The notes below the pieces were generated by a model that was not told the origin of the DNA, made no database searches, and was given only the letters and a program-made list of their open reading frames with translations. Below are positions 1 to 8,417 of a stretch of 18,385 nucleotides of DNA, piece after piece (the stretch's first letter is position 1; each line of letters starts with the position of its first letter). This stretch comes from Caldithrix sp. (GTDB lineage: Bacteria; KSB1; UBA2214; DYKH01), in assembly GCA_020722685.1 (NCBI GenBank), contig DYKH01000041.1, positions 1 to 18,385 of the forward strand, given 5' to 3'. The translations under genes and the position numbers were made by a program.

Positions 1-2
1 CC

Positions 3-2519
3 GAAACCACTCCCCCTACCAAGCTCGAATACGGCGCTTGGCTTCGCGATTGGCTACTGTGCGGGCCGTTTCAATTGGGGCCGTTTCCACAGTCCCCCTC
101 GGAGGCAGCACACTTGCCTGGATTCGAGACAGACTTTTTAGCCGCCCATGGCGGGGAGACCCGTCCGTCCATCAAAACCGGACAGGTGGAAAACTCTGCG
201 AGTGGCTCAGCCACTTGGATTAGCCACACCGCCAAAGATTCGATCATCAATCTGGACACGGCGATCTCGCAGCGAGATAACGTCGTGGCCTACGGCTATT
301 GCGAGGTAGAGTCCGCCGAGGAAAAAGCCTGCCTCCTTTCCACCGGCACCAATGACGGCGGTCGACTATGGCTGAACGGCGAGCAAATCTGGGACTATGC
401 CGAGCCGCGCGGCTTGACGCCGGATGCGAACCTCCTACCCGTCCTTTTGCGCAAGGGACGGAATACGCTGCTGCTCAAGATCGAGGAACGCGGCGGCAAA
501 TGGGCCTTTTGCGCCCGCTTTCTGCCGCTCGACCACGAGCAAATGACCCATCGCCTCCCTCCTTTTCGCCTCGTCTCCCGCACCGACGGTTCGGCGGTGC
601 TGATTTCCAACTATCCTCTCTCCACCAGCGAAAAACTATTCAAAAGCGTCGATCTCGCCATTCAGACGGCGGGACAACCGGAGCGAGAGCTTTGGCGCGG
701 CGTTTGGACCAAGCAAAAGGAAATGCCTCTAAGCATCGATGTCAATACCTATCAACATTACCTCCTGCAGCTAAAGGTCGGGCTGCAGGACGGCAACACT
801 TGGTCGAAGGAGATTCCCTTTCCGGCGGGCAAGCGCATCGAACACGTTTTGTTCGAAAAGGGCAAAACCGACTATAGCCTGATCATCGGCGCCGAGGCAT
901 CGGAATCGGAGCAATGGGCGGTGATGGAATTGCAGCATTGGCTCAAGGAAGCAAGCGGCGCCACGTTTCCCATTCGCTTTGATTCCGACTCGCTCACCGG
1001 CAAGGAGATCGTGGTCGGCTTTAACCGGCATGCGCGCGCCTTGTTAGAGCCAACGCTGCAAGCTCCGGCGGACGAGAACGAAACCTTTACCTATACCAAC
1101 GTCGGACCGGCCATCGTCTTATGGGGCGGCAAGCAGCGCGGCACCATGTACGGGGTGATGACCTTTCTGGAGCGCGAGCTGGGCTGCCGTTGGTATTCGC
1201 CGCGTGTCAGCGTGGTGCCGAGAAAGGAAAAATACTCCTTTGTCCGGCTGCAACATTCGGAATCGCCGGGAATTCGCGTGCGCAACGATTTCTATTATGA
1301 GGCCTTTGAACCGATCTGGGCGGCGCGTAACAAAGTGAACGGTGCCATGGGATTTCGCCAGCAGCCCGGCGGAGTGGAGTGCTACTGGAGCGTGCACACC
1401 TTCTATCCATTGATGCCGCCGGAGGAGTTTTTCGCCGCGCACCCCGAATACTACAGCCTGATCGACGGTAAGCGCACTTGTGATCACGCCCAGCTTTGCC
1501 TCACCAATCCTGATGTCTTGCGGATCATTACCGAACGAATCAAGAAACGAATGCGCGAAAGCCCGGAGTATTTGATCTACAGCGTCTCACAAAACGATTG
1601 GCGGAATCCCTGTCAGTGCGAAAACTGTCAAGCCATTGCTCAGCGGGAAGAGAGCGAGTCCGGGCCGCTGGTCTGGTTCATCAATCAGGTTGCCGAAAAC
1701 GTCGAGAAAGAATTCCCCAATAAATTCATCGGCACTTTGGCCTACCAATACACCCGCAAGCCGCCCAAGACCCTGCGCCCGCGACAAAATGTGGTCATTC
1801 GCCTGTGCAGCATCGAGTGCTGTTTCGCCCATGATTTTCTCACCTGCCCGGAAAATCAGTCCTTCCTCAGCGATCTCAAAGGCTGGGCGGCTATTTCACC
1901 ACATCTTTACATTTGGGACTATGTGGTGAATTTTTCTCATTACATCATGCCGTACCCGAATTTCCGCGTCTTGCAGTCCAACATCAAAACTTTTCGCGAC
2001 AATAAGGCCATCGGCATTATGGAACAGGCGGCCTATCAAAGTCGCGGCGGCGAATTTGCCGAGCTGCGCGCCTATGTCATCTCCAAGCTGCTGTGGAATC
2101 CCGAATGCGATGTGGAGCAAGTCATCGACGATTTCATGTATGGCTATTACGGTCGCGCCGGACAGCAAGTGCGCGCCTATTTTGATCTGCTGCACGGCCA
2201 GTTGCGAGCCGATACGCACATTCATCTGGGCCTGACCCCCGACGACAAGCTGTTCAGCGACGAGTTTGTGCAACAAGCCGAAGCTATTTTTGATCAAGCC
2301 GAGGCAGTGGCCGATAACGAAGAAATACGCCGGCGTGTGGAAATGGCCCGATTGCCGATCATGTATTTGAAATGCCTACGCCAGCCCGTGCTGGCCAAGT
2401 ACGACGGCACCTACGAACGATTCAAAACAATTGTCAAACGCGAAGGCATCACCTTGTATGCCGAAGCCGGCGCTCCCCACTTGGAGGCGTTTCATCGCCG
2501 TGTTGAAGGAGCGCAATGA
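3..2519 (+). CDS. DUF4838 glycoside-hydrolase-like protein (5' end outside window)
   Basis: The frame is open from the window edge, giving 838 visible residues. The first Met-like codon (TTG at 75) is not a credible start because upstream codons read DWLLCGPF, a motif typical of the N-terminal beta-sandwich of such proteins. That sandwich continues with WLNG at about residues 123-126 and a KGRNTLLLK strand. The C-terminal half matches DUF4838 (alpha-glucuronidase-like TIM barrel): a helper domain around QHWLKEASG (about 310), then GCRWYSP (about 394), EEFFAAHPEYYSLIDG, and a CxCxxC cluster at C537, C539 and C542. These are family-level matches by eye. The role is probably glycan hydrolysis outside the cytoplasm; substrate is unknown and any signal peptide lies off the window. 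The stop is 57 bp before cfa, so the gene may head that operon. Confidence 0.85.
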   Translation, partial: ETTPPTKLEYGAWLRDWLLCGPFQLGPFPQSPSEAAHLPGFETDFLAAHGGETRPSIKTGQVENSASGSATWISHTAKDSIINLDTAISQRDNVVAYGYCEVESAEEKACLLSTGTNDGGRLWLNGEQIWDYAEPRGLTPDANLLPVLLRKGRNTLLLKIEERGGKWAFCARFLPLDHEQMTHRLPPFRLVSRTDGSAVLISNYPLSTSEKLFKSVDLAIQTAGQPERELWRGVWTKQKEMPLSIDVNTYQHYLLQLKVGLQDGNTWSKEIPFPAGKRIEHVLFEKGKTDYSLIIGAEASESEQWAVMELQHWLKEASGATFPIRFDSDSLTGKEIVVGFNRHARALLEPTLQAPADENETFTYTNVGPAIVLWGGKQRGTMYGVMTFLERELGCRWYSPRVSVVPRKEKYSFVRLQHSESPGIRVRNDFYYEAFEPIWAARNKVNGAMGFRQQPGGVECYWSVHTFYPLMPPEEFFAAHPEYYSLIDGKRTCDHAQLCLTNPDVLRIITERIKKRMRESPEYLIYSVSQNDWRNPCQCENCQAIAQREESESGPLVWFINQVAENVEKEFPNKFIGTLAYQYTRKPPKTLRPRQNVVIRLCSIECCFAHDFLTCPENQSFLSDLKGWAAISPHLYIWDYVVNFSHYIMPYPNFRVLQSNIKTFRDNKAIGIMEQAAYQSRGGEFAELRAYVISKLLWNPECDVEQVIDDFMYGYYGRAGQQVRAYFDLLHGQLRADTHIHLGLTPDDKLFSDEFVQQAEAIFDQAEAVADNEEIRRRVEMARLPIMYLKCLRQPVLAKYDGTYERFKTIVKREGITLYAEAGAPHLEAFHRRVEGAQ

Positions 2520-2530
2520 AGGTATCTGAG

Positions 2531-2553
2531 CGCCGAGGCACGAAGACCCAGAG
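2531..2553. repeat. Short intergenic repeat-like tract before cfa
   Basis: The tract reads cgccgaggcacgaagaccca and onward. It resembles the arm beside the GxxExxY gene at 8488-8516 (gccaagcacgcgaag) with a few changes. Such GC-rich gap sequences recur in many bacterial genomes, but a family assignment cannot be made from one window. Confidence 0.3.
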
Positions 2554-2576
2554 ATAAAATCACCGAGGAGGAAAAA

Positions 2577-3689
2577 ATGAATCACAAAACAGCAATAGAG
2601 AATTTGTTTGCTTTGGCAGGGATTACCATTAATGGGCCCAATCCCTACGACATCCAAGTCCATGATGCACGATTTTACCAAAGGGTGTTGAGTGAATCTG
2701 CTCTGGGCTTGGGCGAATCCTACATGGATGGCTGGTGGGATTGTGACGCTTTGGACGAGTTGATCCATCGCATTCTCAAAGCAAGGCTGGAAGAAAAGGT
2801 TCGCGGTAATTGGAAGATGCTGCTCTATAGCTTAAAGAGCAAATTGTTCAATCGCCAGAAAAGGTCGCGCGCCCCTCAGGTTAGCGAGCAGCATTACGAT
2901 CTGGGTAACGATCTTTATCAGGCCATGCTGGACAAAAGGCTCAATTACACCTGCGGCTATTGGAAAGATGCCCAAAATTTAGATCAGGCACAAGAGGCAA
3001 AGTTAGAATTGGTTTGCCAGAAAACAAATCTAAAACCAGGCATGCGGGTCCTTGAATTGGGTTGCGGCTGGGGAAGTTTTGCCAAATATGCTGCAGAAAA
3101 ATATGGTGTCCAGGTGGTGGGGATCAACCTTTCCAAGCAACAAGTGCAATTGGGCAGAGAACTTTGTCGCGGCTTGCCGGTCGAGTTACGCCTACAGGAC
3201 TATCGCGAGGCCGAGGGAAAATACGATGCGGTGATTTCCATCGGCATTATGGAGCATGTGGGCTATAAGAATTACCGCACCTACATGGAAGTCGTGGATC
3301 GCTGCCTCAAAGATGACGGAATTGCCTTTATCCATACCATTGGTGGTAATATCAGCAGCCACCACGCCAATGCCTGGACTGACAAATATATTTTCCCCAA
3401 CGGCATGTTGCCATCCATAGCTCAGCTCGGCAAAGCCATGGAGGGTCTGTTCGTTATGGAGGATTGGCATAATTTTGGGCCCGATTATGACAAGACCTTA
3501 ATGGCTTGGTACGGAAATTTTGCCAACTCCTGGCCAAGGTTTAAGGACAAGTACGGCGAACGTTTTTATCGCATGTGGCGATTTTATCTGTTGAGCAGCG
3601 CCGGCGGCTTTAGGGCGCGCGCCCAGCAATTGTGGCAGATCGTGCTGACCAAACCGGGTCGTCCGCAGCCTCATTGCCGCTTTAGCTAA
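2577..3689 (+). CDS. cfa: Cyclopropane-fatty-acyl-phospholipid synthase
   Basis: This SAM-dependent enzyme adds a methylene group across cis double bonds of phospholipid acyl chains at the inner face of the cytoplasmic membrane. The 370-residue length is close to E. coli Cfa (382). The N-terminal lipid-binding region has SYMDGWWDCDALDE (48-61). The SAM motif LELGCGWGSFAKY lies at 159-171. The bicarbonate and active-site residues known from E. coli Cfa (C139, E239, H266, I268, Y317) all fall at a constant offset of 13: C126, E226, H253, I255 and Y304. The C-terminal DWHNFGPDYDKTLMAWY matches strongly. The start is fixed by an AGGAGG site at 2566-2571, five bases before the ATG. The FAD reductase follows after 49 bp. 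BfaB/UfaA1-type methyltransferases are relatives that make methylene or methyl fatty acids, so the product could differ. Confidence 0.96.
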   Translation: MNHKTAIENLFALAGITINGPNPYDIQVHDARFYQRVLSESALGLGESYMDGWWDCDALDELIHRILKARLEEKVRGNWKMLLYSLKSKLFNRQKRSRAPQVSEQHYDLGNDLYQAMLDKRLNYTCGYWKDAQNLDQAQEAKLELVCQKTNLKPGMRVLELGCGWGSFAKYAAEKYGVQVVGINLSKQQVQLGRELCRGLPVELRLQDYREAEGKYDAVISIGIMEHVGYKNYRTYMEVVDRCLKDDGIAFIHTIGGNISSHHANAWTDKYIFPNGMLPSIAQLGKAMEGLFVMEDWHNFGPDYDKTLMAWYGNFANSWPRFKDKYGERFYRMWRFYLLSSAGGFRARAQQLWQIVLTKPGRPQPHCRFS

Positions 3690-3738
3690 GTCACCTCCAT
3701 ACCGCCATTCTTAAAATTCATGAGGCGAATCCATCATT

Positions 3739-4713
3739 ATGATCTATTCTCAGGTCATCATCGTCGGCGGTGGTCCGGCCGGTTCTACTTGTGCCTGGAT
3801 GCTGCGGCGACATGGCATCGACTGCATCATCCTCGACAAACAGCCATTTCCCCGCACAAAATTATGCGCTGGCTGGATTACCCCGCAAGTCATCAGCGAC
3901 CTGCAAATGGATGTGGAGCGCTATCCCCATAGCCTGACCAAATTCGATCGCTTCCATGTCCACCTATATGGTCGATGTTTGAAAATCAGAGTTCACCAAT
4001 ACGCCATCAGACGATATGAATTCGATCATTGGCTGTTGCAAAGATCTGGAGTGCCGGTTTACACCCATCATGTCAAAAGTATCAAAAAGGATGGCGCCGA
4101 TTATGTTATTGACGATCTATACCGTTGCCGGTACTTGGTCGGTACTGGAGGTACCTCCTGTCCTGTTTACCGGACATTTTTCAAATCAATTCAGCCCCGT
4201 CACCCAGATTCCATGGTTGTTGCTCTTGAGCAGGAATTCCCCTACCACGCTGCGGACCCCCATTGTCACCTCTGGTTTTTGCAGAACAAGCTACCTGGTT
4301 ATTCTTGGTACGTACCGAAAGGAAATGGTTTTGTAAATGTCGGCGTTGGAGGAATCTTGCAAACACTAAAAGCCAACGGCGACAGCATCCACACCCACTG
4401 GAAATTTTTGGTTCAACAATTAGAGCGGATGTCTTTAGTGAAAGATTATGCGTTTCAGCCAAAGGGCTACGTCTACCCTATCCGCAACGGGATCGACCGT
4501 CCACAACTGGATCATATCCTTCTCGGCGGGGATGCTGCCGGTTTGGCTACCCAAGATATGGGTGAAGGAATTGGTCCAGCGGTGCAAAGTGGAATTTTAA
4601 TAGCAGACTCCATCCTGACCGGCCGACCATATTCTTTAGATTCGGTAAAAAAATACAGCTTTCCGAAATTGCAGCCTTTGCTCAAACTGGCTAAATGGAT
4701 TGCGGGAAAATGA
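3739..4713 (+). CDS. Geranylgeranyl-reductase-family FAD-dependent oxidoreductase
   Basis: The 324-residue flavoprotein opens with the FAD dinucleotide fold VIIVGGGPAGS (6-16), followed by FPRTKLCAGW (37-46), the position where this family places its conserved Cys. It also has the reductase signature YSWYVPKG starting at Y188 with NVGVG soon after, and the second FAD motif LLGGDAAG around D265, then GEGIGPAVQSG. Family members reduce C=C bonds of isoprenoid chains in archaeal lipids, menaquinone or chlorophyll side chains; the bacterial substrate here is unknown. The GAGG at 3722-3725 is a distant ribosome site. The stop TGA overlaps the GH31 start as ATGA. Its place directly after cfa suggests a lipid or quinone role, which is inference. 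Confidence 0.85.
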   Translation: MIYSQVIIVGGGPAGSTCAWMLRRHGIDCIILDKQPFPRTKLCAGWITPQVISDLQMDVERYPHSLTKFDRFHVHLYGRCLKIRVHQYAIRRYEFDHWLLQRSGVPVYTHHVKSIKKDGADYVIDDLYRCRYLVGTGGTSCPVYRTFFKSIQPRHPDSMVVALEQEFPYHAADPHCHLWFLQNKLPGYSWYVPKGNGFVNVGVGGILQTLKANGDSIHTHWKFLVQQLERMSLVKDYAFQPKGYVYPIRNGIDRPQLDHILLGGDAAGLATQDMGEGIGPAVQSGILIADSILTGRPYSLDSVKKYSFPKLQPLLKLAKWIAGK

Positions 4714-6578
4714 AGATGCGCAAAATCATATTCGGGCTTTTGCAAGCTATTGCCGTCATTCTTGTCATCCTGATTGTCGCTTTTTACTTGTACATTTCCC
4801 TGCCCATCTGGGGGATTCCTTTCAATGCCCAGCGACACGGGCGAGTGCCTCTCACGCCTCCTTGGGCTTTGGAATGCTGGCTTTGGGAAGATGACAAAAA
4901 CACCGCCGCGGCCGTCGATGAACTGATCACAGGCTATGCCGAACATGATCTGCCGGTGCGAACCATTCTCCTCGATAGCCCATGGAGTCTGCGCTATAAC
5001 GATTTCATCGTCGATGAGGCCCGCTATCCCAATCCGGCAGAGTGGTTTCGCAAATTGCAGGATCAGGGCTACCGCGTGGTTTTATGGATGACCTGCATGG
5101 TCAACAGCGAAAACGACAATACCGCCATCAAGAAATCTCTCGATTGGTATGAGCAGGCAAGGCAGAACGGGTACCTGGTCGGCGACGGCTATCAGTTCAA
5201 ATGGTGGCAAGGTCGCGGCGGCTTCATAGATTACACCAATCCGCAGGCCATGACTTGGTGGCGCGGCTTGCAACAGCAGGTCTTCGATTACGGCATCGAC
5301 GGCTGGAAATTGGACGGTACCGCCACTTTCTTCAGCAGCGAATTATGGGGAATTCCCTTCCCTTATCAGCGTACTCACAAGGGCTGGATGACCACGCGCG
5401 GCTACATGGACTTGTATTATCGTGAGGAATACCGGCACGGCAAAAGCCAAAATCCCGATTTCATCACCCTCGCGCGCTCCATAGATCGACCTTATACCCA
5501 TCCCGAAGGTTTTGCCCCTTTCGATGCCGCCCCGGTGACTTGGGTGGGCGACCAGAAGCACGCCTGGAAATCCGGCGGCGTGGATTCTTCCGGCCAGTCC
5601 CATGACGAAGACCTGATGATGAGAGGCGAAGAAGGCATCGAGGAGGCTTTGCGAGATATTCTGCTGGCGGCCAAACGCGGCTACTGCATCATCGGCTCGG
5701 ACGTGGGCGGCTACAGCGGGCGCATCATTCCGCCCAGACTCTACATTCGCTGGGCACAGCTTTCCTGTTTCTGCGGCTTGTTCCTCAACGGCGGGCATGG
5801 CGAGCGCGCTTTGTGGAAGCGCAGCCAACAGGAGCTGGAGGTCATTCGTAAATTCTCCTGGCTGCACACCGAGCTGATCCCCTACATGTACAGCCACGTG
5901 GTCGCCTGCCATAACGGCGGCAAGCCACTGCAGCGACCGATCAAAGGCAAGTACAAGATGCGGCGATCAGCGATCTGCGGTCAGCAGTCAGGTGCCGGGC
6001 CATTGCTGCGACCAATGCAAAGCAAGTATCATTATTTCTTTGGGGATGATTTCCTTGTTGCGCCCATTTATCAGGACTCGCCCATCAACACGGTGCATCT
6101 GCCAAGGGGACGATGGCGTTACTTCTTTAATGACAACGAAGTGATCGACGGCCCAACAACCTTTACGCGCAGCTTTCCGTTGGATGAATATCCGGTGTAT
6201 GTGCGGGACGGAGCCATTGTCCCGATGAATGTCAACCGCTCCTACACCGGCTTGGGCGATGAGAACTCAGCCGGCTATCTGACCTGGCTCATTTATCCGC
6301 AGGGAGCCAACCGATTCACCGTGCACCACCCGGATGGCAGCGGCTCGACAACGGTGCGCGTATCCGAAGAAAGCGGCCAAGTAAAAATCCAATTTGACGG
6401 CACGAAAAAAAGGCATATATTACGAGTGCTTCTGCCGACCGAACCGGAACGGATCGAATTAGACGGCATCATTTTAGCAAAAGGACAACAGTGGCGGTAC
6501 GACAGCGCCAACCAGCGTCTTTGGATTAGGATGGAGGGTTATGAGAAGGGACGATATAAAATCCTTACGCAGCCATAG
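4710..6578 (+). CDS. Glycoside hydrolase family 31, membrane anchored
   Basis: A GH31 alpha-glycosidase (alpha-glucosidase/alpha-xylosidase class) of 622 residues. Residues about 5-33 form a signal-anchor helix with no clear cleavage site, so the enzyme is probably tethered outside the inner membrane. The catalytic barrel starts almost at once (LLDSPWSLRYNDF), so the large N-terminal beta-sandwich usual in GH31 is absent. The likely nucleophile is D202 in GWKLDG; the likely acid/base is D281 in WVGDQKHAW. GSDVGGYSG and FFGDDFLVAPIY are further family signatures. ATG 4710 forms an ATGA overlap with the upstream stop; ATG 4695 would add five residues but has no ribosome site. Residues 406-442 contain an unusual duplication. 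Substrate is not assignable. Confidence 0.92.
   Translation: MKMRKIIFGLLQAIAVILVILIVAFYLYISLPIWGIPFNAQRHGRVPLTPPWALECWLWEDDKNTAAAVDELITGYAEHDLPVRTILLDSPWSLRYNDFIVDEARYPNPAEWFRKLQDQGYRVVLWMTCMVNSENDNTAIKKSLDWYEQARQNGYLVGDGYQFKWWQGRGGFIDYTNPQAMTWWRGLQQQVFDYGIDGWKLDGTATFFSSELWGIPFPYQRTHKGWMTTRGYMDLYYREEYRHGKSQNPDFITLARSIDRPYTHPEGFAPFDAAPVTWVGDQKHAWKSGGVDSSGQSHDEDLMMRGEEGIEEALRDILLAAKRGYCIIGSDVGGYSGRIIPPRLYIRWAQLSCFCGLFLNGGHGERALWKRSQQELEVIRKFSWLHTELIPYMYSHVVACHNGGKPLQRPIKGKYKMRRSAICGQQSGAGPLLRPMQSKYHYFFGDDFLVAPIYQDSPINTVHLPRGRWRYFFNDNEVIDGPTTFTRSFPLDEYPVYVRDGAIVPMNVNRSYTGLGDENSAGYLTWLIYPQGANRFTVHHPDGSGSTTVRVSEESGQVKIQFDGTKKRHILRVLLPTEPERIELDGIILAKGQQWRYDSANQRLWIRMEGYEKGRYKILTQP
5925..6035 (+). 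repeat. In-frame 75-bp imperfect duplication/insertion inside the GH31 gene
   Basis: The segment starting at 5925 (PLQRPIKGKYK) is repeated exactly 75 bp later at 6000 (PLLRPMQSKYH). The DNA copies match at roughly two thirds to three quarters of positions over the first 30 or so bases. Between them lie 14 residues encoded by a low-complexity tract with gatcagcgatc and a ctgc...gcag mini-hairpin. Only one copy is expected before FFGDDFLVAP in this family. Confidence 0.6.
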
Positions 6579-6595
6579 CACCGCCCGCACAAATC

Positions 6596-6622
6596 GTAGG
6601 ACAAGATGCCATCTTGTCCTAC
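6596..6622. repeat. Perfect 27-bp palindrome after GH31 gene
   Basis: The arms gtaggacaagatg (6596-6608) and catcttgtcctac (6610-6622) are perfect 13-base inverted copies around one central base. The element lies 18 bp after the GH31 stop. No T-tract follows on either strand, so it is more like a REP-type interspersed palindrome than a classical terminator. It could still stabilise or end the upstream mRNA. Confidence 0.75.
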
Positions 6623-6683
6623 AAAGGCAAGGAAAAGGTAGCATTCACCGAGGACAAATTAAAACAGAGGACAAAAGGAGCAC

Positions 6684-6878
6684 GTGAAAGAAGAAGCATA
6701 CAAAATAGATAAATCGGCGTTTTCGATTGGCAGCCTGCATGATGGAGGGGATGAGAAAGCGTATTGGTTATCAAAATCACCGCAGGAGAGAATCGAGGCT
6801 ATCGAAATCATGAGGCAAATCCTATATGGCTACGATCCGGCTACCACCCGACTGGAAAGATTTTTTGAGATTGCTTGA
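6684..6878 (+). CDS. Small protein paired with nucleotidyltransferase (antitoxin-like)
   Basis: A 64-residue protein starting with GTG, supported by AAGGAG at 6675-6680 three bases upstream. The visible pattern is a polar N-terminus, then KAYWLSKSPQERIEAIEIMR, an amphipathic helix, then YGYDPATTRLERFFEIA. Short proteins with the S-P-x-E-R...R-x-x-Y-G-Y-D-P pattern commonly precede DUF6036/MNT-type nucleotidyltransferases. This pair overlaps by 53 bp, implying co-expression. The function is unproven; a toxin-antitoxin or partner-protein role is inferred from the arrangement. Confidence 0.75.
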   Translation: MKEEAYKIDKSAFSIGSLHDGGDEKAYWLSKSPQERIEAIEIMRQILYGYDPATTRLERFFEIA

Positions 6879-7275
6879 TTTTAACCAGGTACAGTACCTT
6901 CTGATAGGGGGCTATGCAGTGGGCTACCATGGCTACCCCCGAGTGACGGCTGATATGGATATATGGATAGCCACAAGCGCAGAAAACGCCCTTAGGATAG
7001 TGTCAGCCATAAGGGAGTTTGGCTTTGATGATCCGGAAATAATCCCTGAATTATTCACAGAACAGAAAAAGATCATTAGGATGGGCGTTCCACCGATCCG
7101 AATAAAAGTCATTAGTGAGGTTGATGGAGTAGAGTTTGGCGAGTGCTACATGAATCGTGTTCTGGGTGAAATCGACGGTGTACAATTGAATATTATTGAT
7201 CTCGAAAACTTAAAAAAGAACAAGAAGGCCAGTGGCCGCCTTAAAGACCTGGCGGATTTGGAGCACTTGCCTTGA
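6826..7275 (+). CDS. DUF6036/MNT-type nucleotidyltransferase-fold protein
   Basis: A 149-residue minimal nucleotidyltransferase. LPPDWKDFLRLL is the usual N-terminus of the family and supports ATG 6826 despite the overlap. The core motif runs through GGYAVGYHGYPRVTADMDIW at residues 28-47, giving the GG pair and two metal-binding aspartates D43 and D45. The third acidic position, normally the Asp of a RIDILT-like strand, reads RIKVIS with Lys94, so catalysis may be impaired. The C-terminal LENLKKNKKASGRLKDLADLE helix is typical. Relatives act as toxin-like or accessory nucleotidyltransferases. Codon use looks more A/T-rich than the neighbouring glycosidases, consistent with acquired cargo. 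Confidence 0.88.
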   Translation: MATIRLPPDWKDFLRLLDFNQVQYLLIGGYAVGYHGYPRVTADMDIWIATSAENALRIVSAIREFGFDDPEIIPELFTEQKKIIRMGVPPIRIKVISEVDGVEFGECYMNRVLGEIDGVQLNIIDLENLKKNKKASGRLKDLADLEHLP

Positions 7276-7329
7276 GCGAAGTAACTAATCTCCTGATCAA
7301 ACACTTAAGCTTGCCAACATGAAGGGACC

Positions 7330-8388
7330 ATGAGTGTGAATAGCCATGGAGGATTTAGATTTTCAATCAGCGCATTTTGTCTGCTTGCAATAAGCTACAT
7401 TGAATGCATTGGCCAGCAGCCTCCCCGAACCGATCCCCTACCCACAGTTGCCGAAGCCTACCGAACCATCGCGCAAAGATTCCAATCCTACACCGTCGTT
7501 CTAAAGCCGGACAGGATTGAGCCGGAATGGTGGGCGGGAGCGCCGTCCGTAGTGCGCGATGAGCGCGGGACTTTTTGGCTGGCATGCAGAATGCGCACGG
7601 CGGATGCGCCACGTGGCTTGCGCGGCTACGAAATCCGCATTCTGCGCAGCGAGGATGGAATTCATTTTGACAAGGTTCTCAGCATCCCGCGAGAAGCAGT
7701 ACCCATTCCCGGCTTTGAAAGACCGGCGCTCCTCATCGATCCGCAAACCAAGCTTTTCAAATTGTATGTCTGTGGACCCTGGCAGGAAGGCCCGTGGAGC
7801 ATTATGAAACTCGCCGATGCGAAGTCGCCGGCCCAATTCAATCCGTCATCAGCCAAGCCGGTTATCCAGCCGTTTCCCAAAAGGCATGAGCGCGACATCA
7901 TCGTGGAGGAATACAAAGACCCGTTCATCATTTTCGCCGAAGGCCAGTATCACTGTTACGTCACCGGCTATCTCCGAAAACTCGAACGCCTCTTTCACTT
8001 TACCAGCAAGGACGGAGAAAAGTGGGAACCGGTCGGCCATCCTAATGAAGCCATCATGGACTTGACCGGCTGGCATGACTTTTTTGTCCGCCCGGCTTCT
8101 GTGCTCCCCATCGGCGCAGGATATCTGTTCTTTTACGAGGGCTCCAACGCAAGTTGGCCCGATCCGGTTTACAACGTGACGACCGGATTGGGTTTCACGT
8201 TTGACCTCCACCGAATCATCGACCTCACGCCCGATTCGCCCCTGATCGTCAGCACCACACCGGGTAAATTTCACACCTGGCGCTATTCACACTGGCTGAG
8301 GGTCGGCGATGAGCTGTGGGTGTATGCAGAAGTTGCCTGCGAAAACAACACCCATGAAATCCGGCTGTTTCGTACCAGTATGCAGTGA
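7330..8388 (+). CDS. Secreted five-bladed-propeller protein, GH43-like
   Basis: A 352-residue protein with an N-terminal hydrophobic stretch (FSISAFCLLAISYI, residues 11-24) that looks like a signal peptide; no lipobox is apparent. The body has repeated beta-propeller features: WWAGAPSVVRDERGTFWL, IRILRSEDGIHF, FERPALLID, EYKDPFIIFAEGQYHCYVTGY, FTSKDGEKWEPVG, FVRPASVLPIGAGYLFFYEG. Repeating xxDGxxW/F and KDPF elements recall the GH43/GH32/GH117 five-bladed fold. Catalytic acids cannot be assigned with certainty, so a glycosidase role is inference. A GAAGGGA ribosome site at 7321-7327 supports ATG 7330. The gene stands alone, 54 bp after the nucleotidyltransferase. Confidence 0.75.
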   Translation: MSVNSHGGFRFSISAFCLLAISYIECIGQQPPRTDPLPTVAEAYRTIAQRFQSYTVVLKPDRIEPEWWAGAPSVVRDERGTFWLACRMRTADAPRGLRGYEIRILRSEDGIHFDKVLSIPREAVPIPGFERPALLIDPQTKLFKLYVCGPWQEGPWSIMKLADAKSPAQFNPSSAKPVIQPFPKRHERDIIVEEYKDPFIIFAEGQYHCYVTGYLRKLERLFHFTSKDGEKWEPVGHPNEAIMDLTGWHDFFVRPASVLPIGAGYLFFYEGSNASWPDPVYNVTTGLGFTFDLHRIIDLTPDSPLIVSTTPGKFHTWRYSHWLRVGDELWVYAEVACENNTHEIRLFRTSMQ

Positions 8389-8417
8389 ACACGATTTCCA
8401 CCACACACAAATCGCCA

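Noticed and set aside
75..77. TTG as the start of the DUF4838 gene
   Set aside because: Family-like coding sequence (DWLLCGPF) continues upstream to the window edge, so the true start lies outside.
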